This document shows, piece by piece, positions 47,452 to 59,369 of a stretch of 64,000 bases of DNA. The number at the start of each line of letters is the position of its first letter. Position 1 is the stretch's first letter. Location of the stretch: assembly GCA_023374045.1 (NCBI GenBank), contig CM041783.1:125613503-125677502 (forward strand). Direction: 5' to 3'. Below the pieces are notes generated by a model, which saw only the letters and a list, made by a program, of their open reading frames with translations, had not been told where the DNA came from and ran no database searches. Source of the DNA: Limonium bicolor. Its lineage: Eukaryota > Streptophyta > Magnoliopsida > Caryophyllales > Plumbaginaceae. A program made the translations under genes and the position numbers.

Positions 47452-48199
47452 CTAAGTCTCAGGTGCGAGCTCGATCGAGAACTCCACCTCTCTGAAAAGG
47501 GGAAGCCCAGGTACGTCATCCGGGAACACATCAGGGAAGTCTCTGACCACTGGTATGTCCTTCAGCTTCGCATCCTTGCGAACCTCAGGAATGTAGCACA
47601 TATATCCCTCGCACCCCTTCCTCAAATGGCGAAACGCCTGCATAGCTGAGATAACTGGCGGCGTGCACGGGAGTCCATTCCCTGCTACAGTCAAACGGGG
47701 CTGGCCCGGCTCCTCGAAGGTAACTCTTGAAGTAGCACAATCAATGTGAGCATGGTGTGCAGCAAGCCAATCCATACCCAGAATCACATCAAAATTTGTC
47801 ATCTCCATCGGGAGGAGGTTAGCACACAGAGTCCTATCTCTGACTAACACAGGACTATCTTTACAAACAGAATTCAGAAGCATAGAAGAGTCCCAAACTA
47901 ATGGACTATGCACATACAACTCAACACCCAGAGGCACAACAGGCAAACCGAGCTCACCCACCAACTCTGCAGAAACAAAAGAGTGGGTGGCTCCAGAGTC
48001 AAACAAGCAGAAAATAGACCGAGAGGACAGCTGGAGAATACCTGTGACAACTCTGTTAGTCGATCGGTCCCTCTCTCCAGCCATCGCGTACACTCTGGCC
48101 TGGCCCTGGGGCTTCTTCTTCACAGCCCGGTCTCGATCTCTAGACCCCGAGGCAGTCTCACCAGCTCTACCTCCAGAGCTACCTCTGCTCCTCTCGGCC
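47452..48199 (-). pseudogene. pol: Element A protease and linker
   Basis: The aspartic protease that cuts the polyprotein. On the minus strand it shows IFCLFDSGATHSFVS with the catalytic DSG at about 47990, and VILGMDWLAAHHAHIDC near 47760-47800, then the linker to RT with DIPVVRDFPDVFPDDVPGLP. It is continuous and open over nearly 250 codons, the longest intact stretch of the element. It follows the Gag zinc knuckle in the same frame, as usual for a fused gag-pol of this group. Confidence 0.9.
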
Positions 48200-49118
48200 T
48201 GAGGACAGTCAGCTATCCTATGCTCCAAGGATCCACACTTGAAGCAGGCTCTAGACTTCCTGTAATAGTCCTGGCCACGGTGAAACTTGCCGCAGACCTG
48301 GCACTTCGGAGCGGAAGATGATGAAGACGAACCACCTCAATCTCTTGGACCCTGGCGCGCCTCAGCTCGGTCTCCAATAGACTGCTTCTTCTGAGAAGTA
48401 GACTGATCCCTCCTGTCGGTCTCGTCGGACCTCTGCTTCCTCTTCTGGTCTTTCCTGCCAGACTGGCGGCCTCTCAAATCAGCCTCCACCAACAGGGCAA
48501 CATCAGCAACGTCCCTGAAGGTCTTGTGACGCAGCGGCGTCACAGCAGAACGAATATCCGGCCTCAATCCGCTCTTAAACTTCCTGGCCTTCCTATGCTC
48601 ATCCGGCTCAGGTGCGAACTTCGACAGGCTGATGAACTTGCGCACATACTCCTCAACGCTCATGTCCCGACCCTGGCGAAGTCGGTTATACTCCAGAATG
48701 AGCTGGTCCTTATACACATCGGGGCAGAACTTTTTGTTGAACTCCTCTGTGAACTGGTCCCATGTCCATGGCTGTGGGAACTCCCCATAACTGACCTCCA
48801 CCACTCCTTGGCCTTGGCCTTGAACAGGAAGGTGGCAAAGTCCACCTTCTGCTCCTCCTCTAAGCCCATGACTCGTAGCAGATCCTCCACCTCAGTCAAC
48901 CAATGACTGGCCTCCTGGGGATCTCCTGCTCCATCGAACGACGGCGGATTCAGCTTCATAAACTCCTGAAGCGCCTTCACATTTCGGCCTCCAGCCTCAG
49001 CCCCAGCTGGGCCTGGTCCGCCAGCTGGTCCACCTCCTACAACCATCGTCTGCATGAGCTGCGTCATGAACTACTGAACAGCATCGGCAACATTTCCTGG
49101 AGCTCTTCTTGGCGGCAT
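48200..49118 (-). pseudogene. gag: Element A gag
   Basis: Starts with ATG at 49118-49116 (MPPRRAPGN), followed by a stop after about 15 codons. The gag domain shows LNPPSFDGAGDPQEASHWL, VDFATFLFKAKAKEWW, then after a frameshift near 48800 WTWDQFTEEFNKKFCPDVY and SVEEYVRKFISLSKFAPEP. A stop at about 48337 precedes the zinc knuckle CFKCGSLEHRIADC (about 48206-48250). No intron-like interruption occurs here, in contrast to the gag genes of B and C. Together with the right-hand pol parts it forms the polyprotein of a chromovirus that is 9 kb long once the insertions are taken out. Confidence 0.88.
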
Positions 49119-49215
49119 TCTGAAAGTCCAACAACAGGCAGTTAGACTCAAACACCAGTACTGACGTTTTTGACTGACTGGCTAACTTAAAATCATAGCA
49201 GATTAGAACCCAGAG

Positions 49216-49226
49216 CTCTGATACCA
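49216..49226 (-). other. Element A primer-binding site
   Basis: On the minus strand TGGTATCAGAG, complementary to initiator methionine tRNA, five bases from the LTR end. It runs into AGAGCTCTGG, so only a short palindrome follows, not the long hairpin of B, C and D. Confidence 0.88.
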
Positions 49227-49231
49227 CTAAA

Positions 49232-49702
49232 TGTAACACCCCCAAACAGGGGCCTAGGAGTTAGGGGTATTACACCGCCGCGTATTGTTACTTAATAACG
49301 CAAGGCTCTAACTAACGCGCATAAATAAACAGAGTAAAGGCCCACCAAACAGAAACTTAAACGAATAAGTATTTGACAAAAGTGTAGGAGAAGCCAAAGT
49401 AAAACCAAAATCCTCAAAGTAACCAAAAGCGGAACCTAACATCTGAAGCCCAAAGGCTAGAAAATATCAAACACAGAAGTCTAAAAAGAACTAAACAAAT
49501 CAAAAGCCATCTCCAAAGCTGAGCAAAGAGATCCTCGCTGATCAATCTGCAGTGTTAGATAAAGTAGGGGAATGAGCAAACAACTATGCCCAGTAGATGA
49601 CCAACTTCATCAACCAGCATGCTCAAAACATTTATAGAATGTTATCAAAACAAAAGTAGACAGAAGGAAGCCATATTCCTAAACAGAAACCAGAAGCAGA
49701 AG
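49232..49702 (-). mobile_element. Element A, 5' LTR (first part)
   Basis: Starts TGTAACACCCCC on the plus strand and matches 10123 to about 10590 of the other A LTR. It is interrupted by solo LTR F at 49703. No gene. Confidence 0.88.
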
Positions 49703-50043
49703 TGTAACACCCCATCCAAAGCGAATCGTGGTTATCACAAAACTGAACACTTAATCGAATTCGTCGCAGTGGAAATAACAAACACCTCGACCTTGCCACG
49801 GTCTGATCGTAAGAATATACCGGCCTTATCAATAACAACACTTATCCAAAATAAACAACCGATCCAAACATCACCGTCCAAAATACCACAACCAACCGAG
49901 TTTAAGTATCTAAGTCATATTTACAAACTTACATCAGTTTCAATATAAACAAACGGGAGCACAGCGCAACCCGTACTCAAAATAAACAACCCACCCTAAG
50001 TCTAACCGCTCCTACTCTCGTGGTGCGACTTCATGGGCCTCTT

Positions 50044-50095
50044 ACCTGGAAGTGTAAAAAACAGCCCCCCAAAGGGGGTCAGCACGAATGCTGGT
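50044..50095 (-). promoter_or_regulatory. U5 hairpin and splice-donor-like site in F
   Basis: On the minus strand GACCCCCTTTGGGGGGCTG is followed by CTTCCAG and then GTAAGAGG, with the GT at 50045-50044. CAG/GTAAGA is a near-ideal plant donor site. It is the counterpart of the sites in B, D and G. Confidence 0.45.
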
Positions 50096-50864
50096 ACTCC
50101 CTCTCATGGCCCCTAAGCTAACGGGGCTACGACGACTAATTGTCGATAGCATGGAAATTGATTAAGTACACAAGCATGATATGAGTGCAATAAACAACAA
50201 TCCACAGATGAACATACATAGTTCACAAAACAATGAACGACACAAGCGTTCCCTTATCAATTGGGTCAGTAACCCCCTCCTTAGTCCTGATTTCCTTAAC
50301 CTCAGTTCCTTACCTAACCTTAATCTTAACCTCAACTTATTCTCAGTATACAAACCGTTCCTGGAAGGGAATGGTTGTAGCTTAATTTCAAACCTGGGAT
50401 TTAGGTGATCCCACCGCACCATCTTAATGCCACCTACCCTAGACGGGAGTCCAGCGTAGCTGTGCCGGCAACCGGCCCTAGGCTACAAGTCCGAAGACAA
50501 GTCCTTAAGCGGAGGGCGGATCTGATCAGATACCGTCCCCCCTTCCTTAGCATGCATGACCGGAGTCAGTCCCGAGTTTCCTCACTCAAGTTCCAGTTAG
50601 TAGCAACTTAAACACCATGGGTTAGTTAAACCTTAACGGGTATTAACCAACAATCACCAATACTTAATTCTTATTCTTAACTCAGTAAGTACTAAACTCG
50701 GTTAGTAACAATCTCAAGTCTCGTGGGTTAGTGTAAAGACACAATACACAACGAGAACAAATATAACCGGTTGCATGCTTTATCTTGTCTTAGTCATAGC
50801 AAGTAAACAGATAGCACACAAACCGAGGGACACCTCGTTAGCAAGCAGGTCACAAGAAAGATTG

Positions 50865-50875
50865 TACCGTTCACC
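50865..50875 (-). promoter_or_regulatory. Shared LTR motif (F copy)
   Basis: GGTGAACGGTA on the minus strand, 1.16 kb from the inner LTR end, the same distance as in B. Confidence 0.5.
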
Positions 50876-51185
50876 GTCGATCGTCCTGGTTGTTTAATAC
50901 TCCTCCGATTTCCAACTTTCAAGTCCTAAAATATCCATCCAACTTAAATGATTAAGTATCTTTACTTTGCTTAACTTATTTAACTTATTTAACCCTTAGT
51001 GGTCCCCAATTAACACTTCATAAGTCTTATAACTTAATCTTGCAACTTAACCTTAAGCTTATGAACTTATATATCTTAACTTAATCCCCTTAGGTTCTTA
51101 GGTTTCTAATCATCAATGCCCTCTATATGGTGTACCATTAATACCATTAAACATCCTTAGAATTTAAAGTTTTTTTTAAGTGTTA

Positions 51186-51380
51186 ATGGTCGTCCGACCC
51201 ACCGTTCGACCCAACCAACTGGGTCGGACCATTCCAGAAATTTTCTCATCCTTTAAATCACACCCGTCCGACCCATGTCTGACCCAAAACCTCTAGGTCG
51301 GACCGTTCCATAACCATTCTCTGGCGTCTAACAGAGGCCGTCCGACCCAAACTTAGGTCGGACCCCTGGGTCAGACGCCA
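51186..51380. repeat. GTCCGACCC inverted-repeat cluster in F
   Basis: Units GTCCGACCCA and TGGGTCGGAC in both orientations. They lie at the same place as the cluster in B, but the unit sequence differs, so the cluster diverges faster than the LTR around it. Confidence 0.8.
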
Positions 51381-53734
51381 CCAGAACATGCCCAAACATT
51401 GTCAAATCTTCACTAAACTTTTCCTCAAGCCTTCCAATGTGTTCTAACATCATTTAGACCCTTAAACCCACCTTATACCATCTTCCAAACTCATTAAAAC
51501 AACCTTCAAAGATCATTCCAATCCTTTACTCAATTCTTACAACAACTACTAACACTTAACACTTATCTCTTTCCTACATTTCAACATCCCTTTCACCTAG
51601 AACTTCTACTAGCCAAAAGTTCCCTCCTTAAGAACTTGACCACACCATATACACCACTTGCATCCCTATTACATTCTCCAAGGCTTCCTTAAATTCTAAA
51701 CCCTAGTTTCTACCTAAATCATCTAAAAGTTTTACACTCATTTACATCTAACTTACCCAAGTTTCCTAGCTTCTTTTATCAATAGTTACCTAAGTCCTAA
51801 ATACTCATGTACATTCTTTTGATTCCTAAATCCTTCATAGTGATGCCTAAGTCATTATAAGCGATTTAAAGCACCTTATTCTCACTCTTTTTCATCAGGA
51901 CAACCTCTAGAACTTCCTAGTACTTCCTTAATCATGAAATCTCCTTAGAACATCTCAAACACTTAGGTTCTCCTCTAAATTTTGCCATGGGTTCTCTAGT
52001 ATATAGTTACATCCAAACACTTGGTTTTTCACCATCAAACAACAAATATCACTCAACTCTTCATCACAACACCTTAACACACAATTTACACCAAAACTAC
52101 ACCACATCATTATATAGTGTATAAACTTAAATGCTTGGCACTTAGGCCCTTAAATGACAATAATCTTAACCACTGAATTTCCACATATATTTGCCTTTAA
52201 CCTGCGAATACACACAACAAGGCTCCCATTGAAATAAAATGCATCTTGTAATTCACCTTGATATTCTTAAACTATCTCTTTTTCCCATTTCCTCCTTAGT
52301 CAAAAGTTCACAAGTATTGTCCTTGTTCTCCTAGGTTATATATAGCCCTTTTCTAATGTAAACTCTACACTAAGCTCATCACATATCTAAATCCCATTCC
52401 CTTAAACAATAAAACACCTTAAGGTAAGTAATTTACCTTATTCTTTCACAAGCTCACAAACTTTCCTCCTTAGGTTTTTCCTTGCTCAATCTCGGTCACC
52501 ACTTAAACTTTCCTTGCTAATGTTCTAACCAATATCCAATGACTCCAATGAGTACTAGATAATACATTAACCATAAGGAACAAACCCTAGGTTAAAAATG
52601 TGCTTTAAGGTATTAAGGTGATTGTTTTACCTTGGTTTCTCAGAACAAGCTTGGATATGAAGCAAGAAGGACCTCCTCAATCCTTTGAAGAGTAGAAAAC
52701 AAGATAGAACAAGGCATTAAAATGAAGCCTCATGAGCATGTATTTTCGGCCACGAAGGAAAAGTGATGGAAACCTAGATTTTCTTACACTTTCTTCACCT
52801 TAAGAGAATGGAGAAGCCAATGGAGTCTCCAAAATTGAGTTTCCTCCTCTAATGGTGGTTTGGCTTGGCACCAAATCAAAGCTCTTGAAGTTTTGAAAAA
52901 ATAGAAAGAGAGAGCTTGAGCTAACTAGAAGAATATGTAATTTGTTTTGGTTTTGGAGCTAAAATGAGTAAGTAGTGTACAAAGGAAGGTGGAGCTAGCA
53001 TGGGATTGTTCATCACGTCAATGGAGAAGAAGAGAGGAGCAGCTCAAACCGTGGGAACAAGAGAGAATGAAGAGATGAGGAGAGAGGTGATTAAAGGTAA
53101 GATATTTATTGTAAAGTAAATAGTAGTTTCGCTTTATAATTATTTTTTTACTTAATAACTAATAAAGGTGGTGACTCACCTTAAAAACCGGCCCCCATTA
53201 AGTAACAAGGGGTACTTAAGTCTTTGTTGACCAAATATCTCACTTATGTTGACTTATGTTATAAACTAGCTTAATTAAATTACTATTCACAAAACAAGGC
53301 ACATTGTTGTGAAATTTTTGATTTCCCATTGATTTAGACTTCCTAATGTGATACTAATTAGTACACATATTAATTAAAGAGTAATGATGGACATTTAGCC
53401 ATTCAAAACCCATTTACAAGATAATTTTTCAAAAATGTGCTTTAAGACTCCTTAAAGCACATTTTGTGTTTTAACTTGTTTTCAAGCTTGGTTTTCTTTG
53501 GTAATTGATTTAAAATGACCATTAGGATATTACTAAGGTCTTAGAACAATATTTGGGTACTCACCCAAGTCTCTCCAAGCTTAGAGCATGTTTTGCGTAA
53601 ACTGCTCTTTTGGTGTTTCCTTATGTTTTCTTTGATTAGAAATGCTTCTTAATGTTTCTAAGGCATTATATAGCCTCCTTATAACTTAGTTTATCATTTA
53701 AACACCATATCTAAGTTTGGGGTATTTCAAGAAG

Positions 53735-54374
53735 TCCACACACCAAGGACTAATTAGAGTTCAAAACAACAGAAGTAGAAACAGAAGGGGACCCTAGTTG
53801 ATCACAGCATACAGACAGAACGAGCAAATAGCTCGTGAACAAAACGAGGAAACCTCACTCGTAAACGGAACAGGTGGAACACCTATCAATAGAACGGGGA
53901 ACATCACCCGTGAAACAGAAGGATATCCTACATAGCGCGCTACGAGACAGCTAAACCAGCCATCCAAAGGTTCAGATACAGAGATAACTAGGTCCCAAAA
54001 TAGAAGCTCAAAAAAATTAAGCAATGTGCACCAATGGCACCAGAAAGCACACCGATAGCTTGGAAATCAGAAGGGGAATCCAACCCCATGAACGGAAATC
54101 AAAACGGAGCTCAACCGAGCAAGTTATGGTCAAAACAGCTCCATGTCCGAACTTGTGTCCGGACATCAATGTTCGGACACAAGTCGAGACTTTAGAAATC
54201 AAAACAGACGAGTGTCCGAACATCAAAGCTCGGACGGATGTTCGGATGCTTTCGGAAACCAAATACGTGTAATGTCCGAACATGTGTCCAAATGTCAAAG
54301 TTCGGACACAAGTTGAAGCAAAATGAAAGAATGCAGAGGGGTGTGTCCGAACTTCTGTCCGGACTTACAAGTTC
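53735..54374 (-). mobile_element. Element A, 5' LTR (second part)
   Basis: Resumes the A LTR after F, matching about 10590-11232 of the other copy, including the GTCCGAAC cluster from 54144. It is cut at 54375 by element B. The last 1.1 kb or so of this LTR must lie beyond the window. No gene. Confidence 0.88.
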
Positions 54375-56689
54375 TGAAATACCCCAAACTTAGATATGGT
54401 TTTTAAATGATAAACTAAGATATAAGGAGGCTAAATAATGCCTTAGAAACATTTCTAATCAAAGAAAATATAAGGAAACACCAAAAGAGCAGCTTAAGCA
54501 AAAACGTGCTCTAAGCTTGGAGAGACTTGGGAGAGTACCCAAACATTTTAAGACCTTAGTAATATCCTAATGGTCATTTTAAATCAATTACCAAAGAAAA
54601 CCAAGCTTGAAAACAAGTTAAAACACAAAATGTGCTTTAAGGAGTCTTAAAGCACATTTTTGAAAAATTGTCTTGTAAATGAGTTTTGAATGGCTAAATG
54701 TCCATCATTACGCTTTAATTAACATGTGTACTATATAGTATCACATTTGGAAGTCTATATCAATGGGAAATCAAATATTTCACAACAATGTGCCTTGTTT
54801 TGTGAATAGTAAATTAATTAAGCTAGTTTATAACATAAGTCAATATAAGTGAGATATTTGGTCAACAAAGACTTAAGTACCCCTTGTTAACTTAATGGGC
54901 CAGTTTTTAACCAGGTGATATCACCACCTCCATTAGTCATTAAGTAAATAATAACCATAAAGCAAAAGTACTATTTACTTTATAAGATAAATATCTCATT
55001 TTACTCACTCTCTCCTCACCTCTTCATTCTTTCTTGTTCCCACGATTTGAGCAGCTCCTCTCTCCTTCTCCATTAATGTGAAGCACATCTCCATGCTAGC
55101 TCCACCTTCTCTTGCACACAACTTACTCATTTTAGCTCCAAAGCCAAAACAAATCATATATTCCTCTTAGTTAGCTCAAGCTCTCTCTTTCTATCTTTTC
55201 AAAACTCCAAGAGCTTTGATTTGGTGCCAAGCCAAACCACCATTAGAGGAGGAAATTCAAGTTTGGAGACTCCATTGGCTTCTCCATTCTCTTAAGGTAA
55301 AGAAAGTGTAAGAAAATATAGGTTTCCATCACTTTTCTTCTTGACCGAAAATACATGCTCATGAGGCTTCATTTTAATTCCTTGTCCTAGTTTATTTTCT
55401 ACTCTTCAAAGGATTGAGGAGGTCCTTCTTGCTTCATATCCAAGCTTGTCTTGAGAAACCAAGGTAAAACAATCACCTTAATACCTTAAAGCACATTTTT
55501 AACCTAGGGTTTGTTCCTTAGGGTTAATGTATTATCTAGTACTCATTGGAGTCATTGGATATTGGTTAGAACATTGGCAAGGAGATATATATTGGTGACC
55601 GAGATTGAGCAAGGAAAAACCTAAGGAAGAAAGTTTTTAAAGCTTGTAAAAGAACAAGGTAAATTACTTACCTTAAGGTGTTTTATTGTTTAAGGGAATG
55701 GGATTTAGATATGTGGTGAGCTTAGTGTAGAGTTTACATTAGAAAAGGGTTATATATGACCTAGGAGAAACAATGATCATGATTGTGAACTTGTGACTAA
55801 GGAGCAAATGAGGAAAAAGAGATAGTTTAAGAATATCAAGGTGAATTACAAGAAGCATTTTATTTCAATGGGAGCCTTGTTGTGTGTATTCGCAGGTTGA
55901 AGGCAAATATATGTGGAAATTCAGTGGTTAAGATTATTGTCATTTAAGGGCCTAAGTGCCAAGCATTTAAGTTTATGCACTATATGATGATGTGGTGTAG
56001 TTTTGGTGTGTAAATTGTGTGTTAAGGTGTTGTGATGAGAATTTGAGTTATATCGGTTGTTTGATGGAGAAAAACCAAGTGTTAGGATGTACTATATACT
56101 AGAGAACCCATGGCAAAATTTAAAGGAGAACTTAAGTGTTTAAGATGTTCTAAGGAGATTTAATGACTAAGGAAGTACTAGGAAGTCTTAGAGGTTGTCT
56201 TGTTGAAAAAGGGGTGAGATAAAGTGTTTTAATGAGCTATAATGACTTAGGCATCACTATGAAGGATTTAGGAATCAAGAGAATGTATTTGAGTATCTAG
56301 GACTTAGGCAAATGTTGGTAACAACTAGGAAGGAAATAATGTGTTGATGGATGGAAGCATAAGCTTGTGAAGGAACTTTAAGTAAATGCATAAAAGAGTT
56401 TTAGATGGTGAAAGATGCTTGGGAGATGATGTTATAGTGGTGGGGAAACATTTGGCATAGTGGTTACATTAGGTATGAACCACCACCTAGTAACCTAGTG
56501 GAAAATGTTACAAGTGTTGGCATGGTTACAAGGAAAAATGCATAATGATTAAAGTGGATGTTGGTGAGTGATTTAATGTGTTTAGTGGTTGGCTTAAGGT
56601 GTATTTGAGGTGCCCAAATGAGGTTATAACATATTAGGATATATGAGGAGAAGTTTGGAGTTAAAAGAGAATTTAGAAACAAGGTTCTG

Positions 56690-57018
56690 GAACCGACCGA
56701 ACTTGGGGACCGGACTTACAAGTTCGGTCGGGCTAGTATTTTGTGAAGGAATTAAGTCTCTGGAATGGACCGACCTTGGGACCGGACTTGCAAGGTCGGT
56801 CATGCCTAGAATTTTGTACGGTAATAAGTCTCTGGAATCGACCAAACATGGGACCGGACTTGGCAAGTTCGGTCGAGCTTAAATTTCCCTCAGGGAAAAC
56901 TCTCGGGAATGGACCGACCTTGGGGACCGGACTTGCAAGGTCGGTCGAGGTAGAATTTTCAAGCGGTAATATGTTCTGGAATGGACCGACCTTGGGTAAG
57001 GTCGGTCGGAAGTTCGGT
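56690..57018. repeat. GACCGACC hairpin cluster in B LTR
   Basis: Five units of about 65 bases. Each is arm GACCGACCTT (or GACCGAACTT), a spacer with GGACCGGACTT, and the complementary arm, usually preceded by CTGGAATG. It is G+C rich in AT-rich surroundings. Confidence 0.85.
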
Positions 57019-57325
57019 CGAGCCTAAAAAAAAAAGAAATTTTGAATTCTAAGGATGGTATTGGTAATAAGGTATGCCATTGGTATGGTAGTAATGATTA
57101 GGACCCTAAGAACCTACGGGATTAAGTTAAGTTAAGTAAGAACGTTAATGTTTAAAAAGATTAAGTTTAAAAGGGTAAGTGGTAAGGACTTAAGAGGATA
57201 TTAATGGGAATCTTTAGGGACTAAGCGAGTTAAGTGAGGTGGAAATAACTAATGGCCTAAAAATGAATCAATGTTTAGGTTTCTGAATTGGGACCCCGGA
57301 GAAGGTTAAACAAACGACGATCGAC

Positions 57326-57336
57326 GGTGAACGGTA
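57326..57336 (+). promoter_or_regulatory. Shared LTR motif (B copy)
   Basis: GGTGAACGGTA, 1.16 kb before the LTR end; GTGTGCTATCTG follows about 50 bases later. Confidence 0.5.
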
Positions 57337-58111
57337 CAATCTTTCTCGTGACCTGCCTGCTAACGAGGTGTCCCTCGGCTTGTGTGCTATCTGTTTAATT
57401 GCTATGACTAAAACAAGATAAAGCATGCAACCGGTTATATTTGTTCTCGTTGTGTATGTGATATCTTTGCACTAACCCGCGAGACTTGAGATTGTTACTA
57501 ACCAAGTTTAGTACTTACTGAGTTAAGAATAAGAGTTAAGTTTTGGTGGTTGTTGGTTAATGCCCGTTAAGGCTTAGCTAGCACATGGTGATTAAGATTT
57601 CTACTAATTGGAACTTGAGTGCGGAAACCCGGGACCGAACTCCGGTCATGTATGCTAAGGAAATGGGGACGGTATCTGAATCAGATCCGCCCTCCGCTTA
57701 AGGACTTGTCTTCGGACTTGTAGCCTAGGGCCGGTTGCCGGCTCAGCTACGCTGGACTCTCGTCCAGAGTAGGTGGCATTAAGATGGTGCGGTGGGATCA
57801 CCTAAATCCCAGGTTCGAATTAAGCTACAACCATTCCCTTCCAGGAACGGTTTGTATACTGAGATTAAGATTAAGGTAAGGTAAGGAACAGAGATTAAGG
57901 AAATCAGGACTGAGGAGGGGGTTACTAACCCACTTGATAAGGGGACGCTTGAGTCGTTCATTGTTTGTGAACTATGCATGTTCATCTGTGGATTATTGTT
58001 ATTGCACTTCATATCATGATTGTGTATGTAATCAATTTCCATGCTATCGACAATTAGTCGTCGTAGCCCCGTTAGCTTGGGGGCCATGAGAGGGTGTACC
58101 CGCATTCGTGC

Positions 58112-58150
58112 TGACCCCCTTTGGGGCTGTTTCTACACTTGCAAGTAAGA
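58112..58150 (+). promoter_or_regulatory. U5 hairpin and splice-donor-like site in B
   Basis: CTGACCCCCTTTGGGGCTG precedes CACTTGCAA and GTAAGAG, with GT at 58145. Paired with the acceptor at 58724 it would define a 580-nt leader intron holding the PBS. Confidence 0.45.
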
Positions 58151-58494
58151 GACCCATGAGGACGCACTACGAGAGTAGGAGCGGTTAGACTTAGGATGGG
58201 ATGTTTATTTTGAGTACGGGTTGCGCTTGTGCACCCGTCTGTTGATATTTAAACTGATGTAAGGTTGTGATTATGACTTAGTTACTTGTACTCGGTTGGT
58301 TGTTGGTATTATGGATGGTGATGTTTTTGGGTTGGTTATGTATTTTGGATAAGTGTTGTAATGTTAAGACCGGTATACTCTAATGATCAGACCATGGCAA
58401 GGTCCAGGTGTTGTTATTTCCGCTGCGACGAATTCAATTAAGTGTTCAGTTTTGCGATAACCACGATTGGCTTTGGATGGGGTGTTACAAAAAG

Positions 58495-58522
58495 TGGTAT
58501 CAGAGCGTAGTTACGCTCTGAT
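58495..58522 (+). other. Element B primer-binding site in a hairpin
   Basis: TGGTATCAGAG (58495-58505) matches initiator methionine tRNA. Arms ATCAGAGCGTA (58499-58509) and TACGCTCTGAT (58512-58522) form a perfect 11 bp stem as in D. Confidence 0.9.
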
Positions 58523-59369
58523 CATGAAATACCGGACATGAGTAACCACCGAGTTAGGATATAAGTTAAGGAATAAGTGATGGGTTAAGGGTGTGAGAAG
58601 TTAGAGTGAGTAGAGTCAGATGACCACTAATAAGTGTGGATCGTCTTTACCGTCTACGGACGTTATAAATTCGTTAACCGAAACAGTGGTGGATACGAAT
58701 CTAATGTGAGTTATGCTTGTTCAGATGGCAGGACGTCCTAGAGGAAGCCGAGGTCGCGGCCAAGGTGATGATGCTTTAGGAATACCTGAGGGGCAGACGA
58801 TCGCAGAGATCGTGGCTGCCGCATTAGGGCACATGGGCTATCAGCCTGGTGTGGGTGCACCACCTCCACCGCCACAACCTAGGGAACCAAATTGGGTGAA
58901 GAGTCTTGCAGACCTTCGACCCGCACACTTTAAGGGGTAGACCGATCCCGCCAAGCTTGAGGCATACATCTCCGAGCTGGAGACCGCCTTCTAGACCCTT
59001 GATGTCCCTGATGGGATCAAGGTGCGTCTGGCTGCTTTCTACCTGAAGGGGCGGCAGGCGATTGGTGGAAGCTGGAGAGGGCCGAGCATGTGGCCAATCC
59101 AGAGTTCGGCTGGAGCAGTACAGTACACCGCCTTGCTACGAGCAAAGTACTACCCCGCCCATGTCCAAACGAAGAAGCGCATGCAGTTGGATGCGCTTAA
59201 GCAGACAGACAAGATGACGGTGGACGAGTATTACTCAAAGTTCACCGCCTTGCTCCGTCTTCTGCCAGGTCTTGGGTATTCAGACCAGATCCTGGTAGAC
59301 CGCTTCTATGGCGGGCTTAGCCATCGACTCCGCTACGGCATGGGGCCGACGAGTTACACTACCTTGCAG

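Larger units (their letters stand above)
49703..53729 (-). mobile_element. Solo LTR F of the B family
   Basis: A single LTR of 4027 bases, flanked by the perfect duplication AGAAG (49698-49702 and 53730-53734). On the plus strand it starts TGTAACACCCC and ends GGGGTATTTCA, so it is in minus orientation. It matches the LTR of element B (54375-58489) over its length, very closely in some blocks (for example 50400-50560) and loosely in others. A solo LTR arises when the two LTRs of an element recombine and remove the interior. No gene is present. Confidence 0.92.
54375..58489 (+). repeat. Element B, 5' LTR
   Basis: Starts TGAAATACCCC and ends GGGGTGTTACA. It contains a possible TATA box GTTATATATG near 55750 (matching CTATATATAACC in F), the GACCGACC cluster at 56690-57018, the shared motif GGTGAACGGTA at 57326-57336, and the U5 hairpin with donor-like site near 58112-58150. 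No gene. Confidence 0.92.

Noticed and set aside
47908..48321. Plus-strand open frames of up to 137 codons opposite the A polyprotein
   Set aside because: Shadows of the coding minus strand, which shows clear protease and gag motifs.
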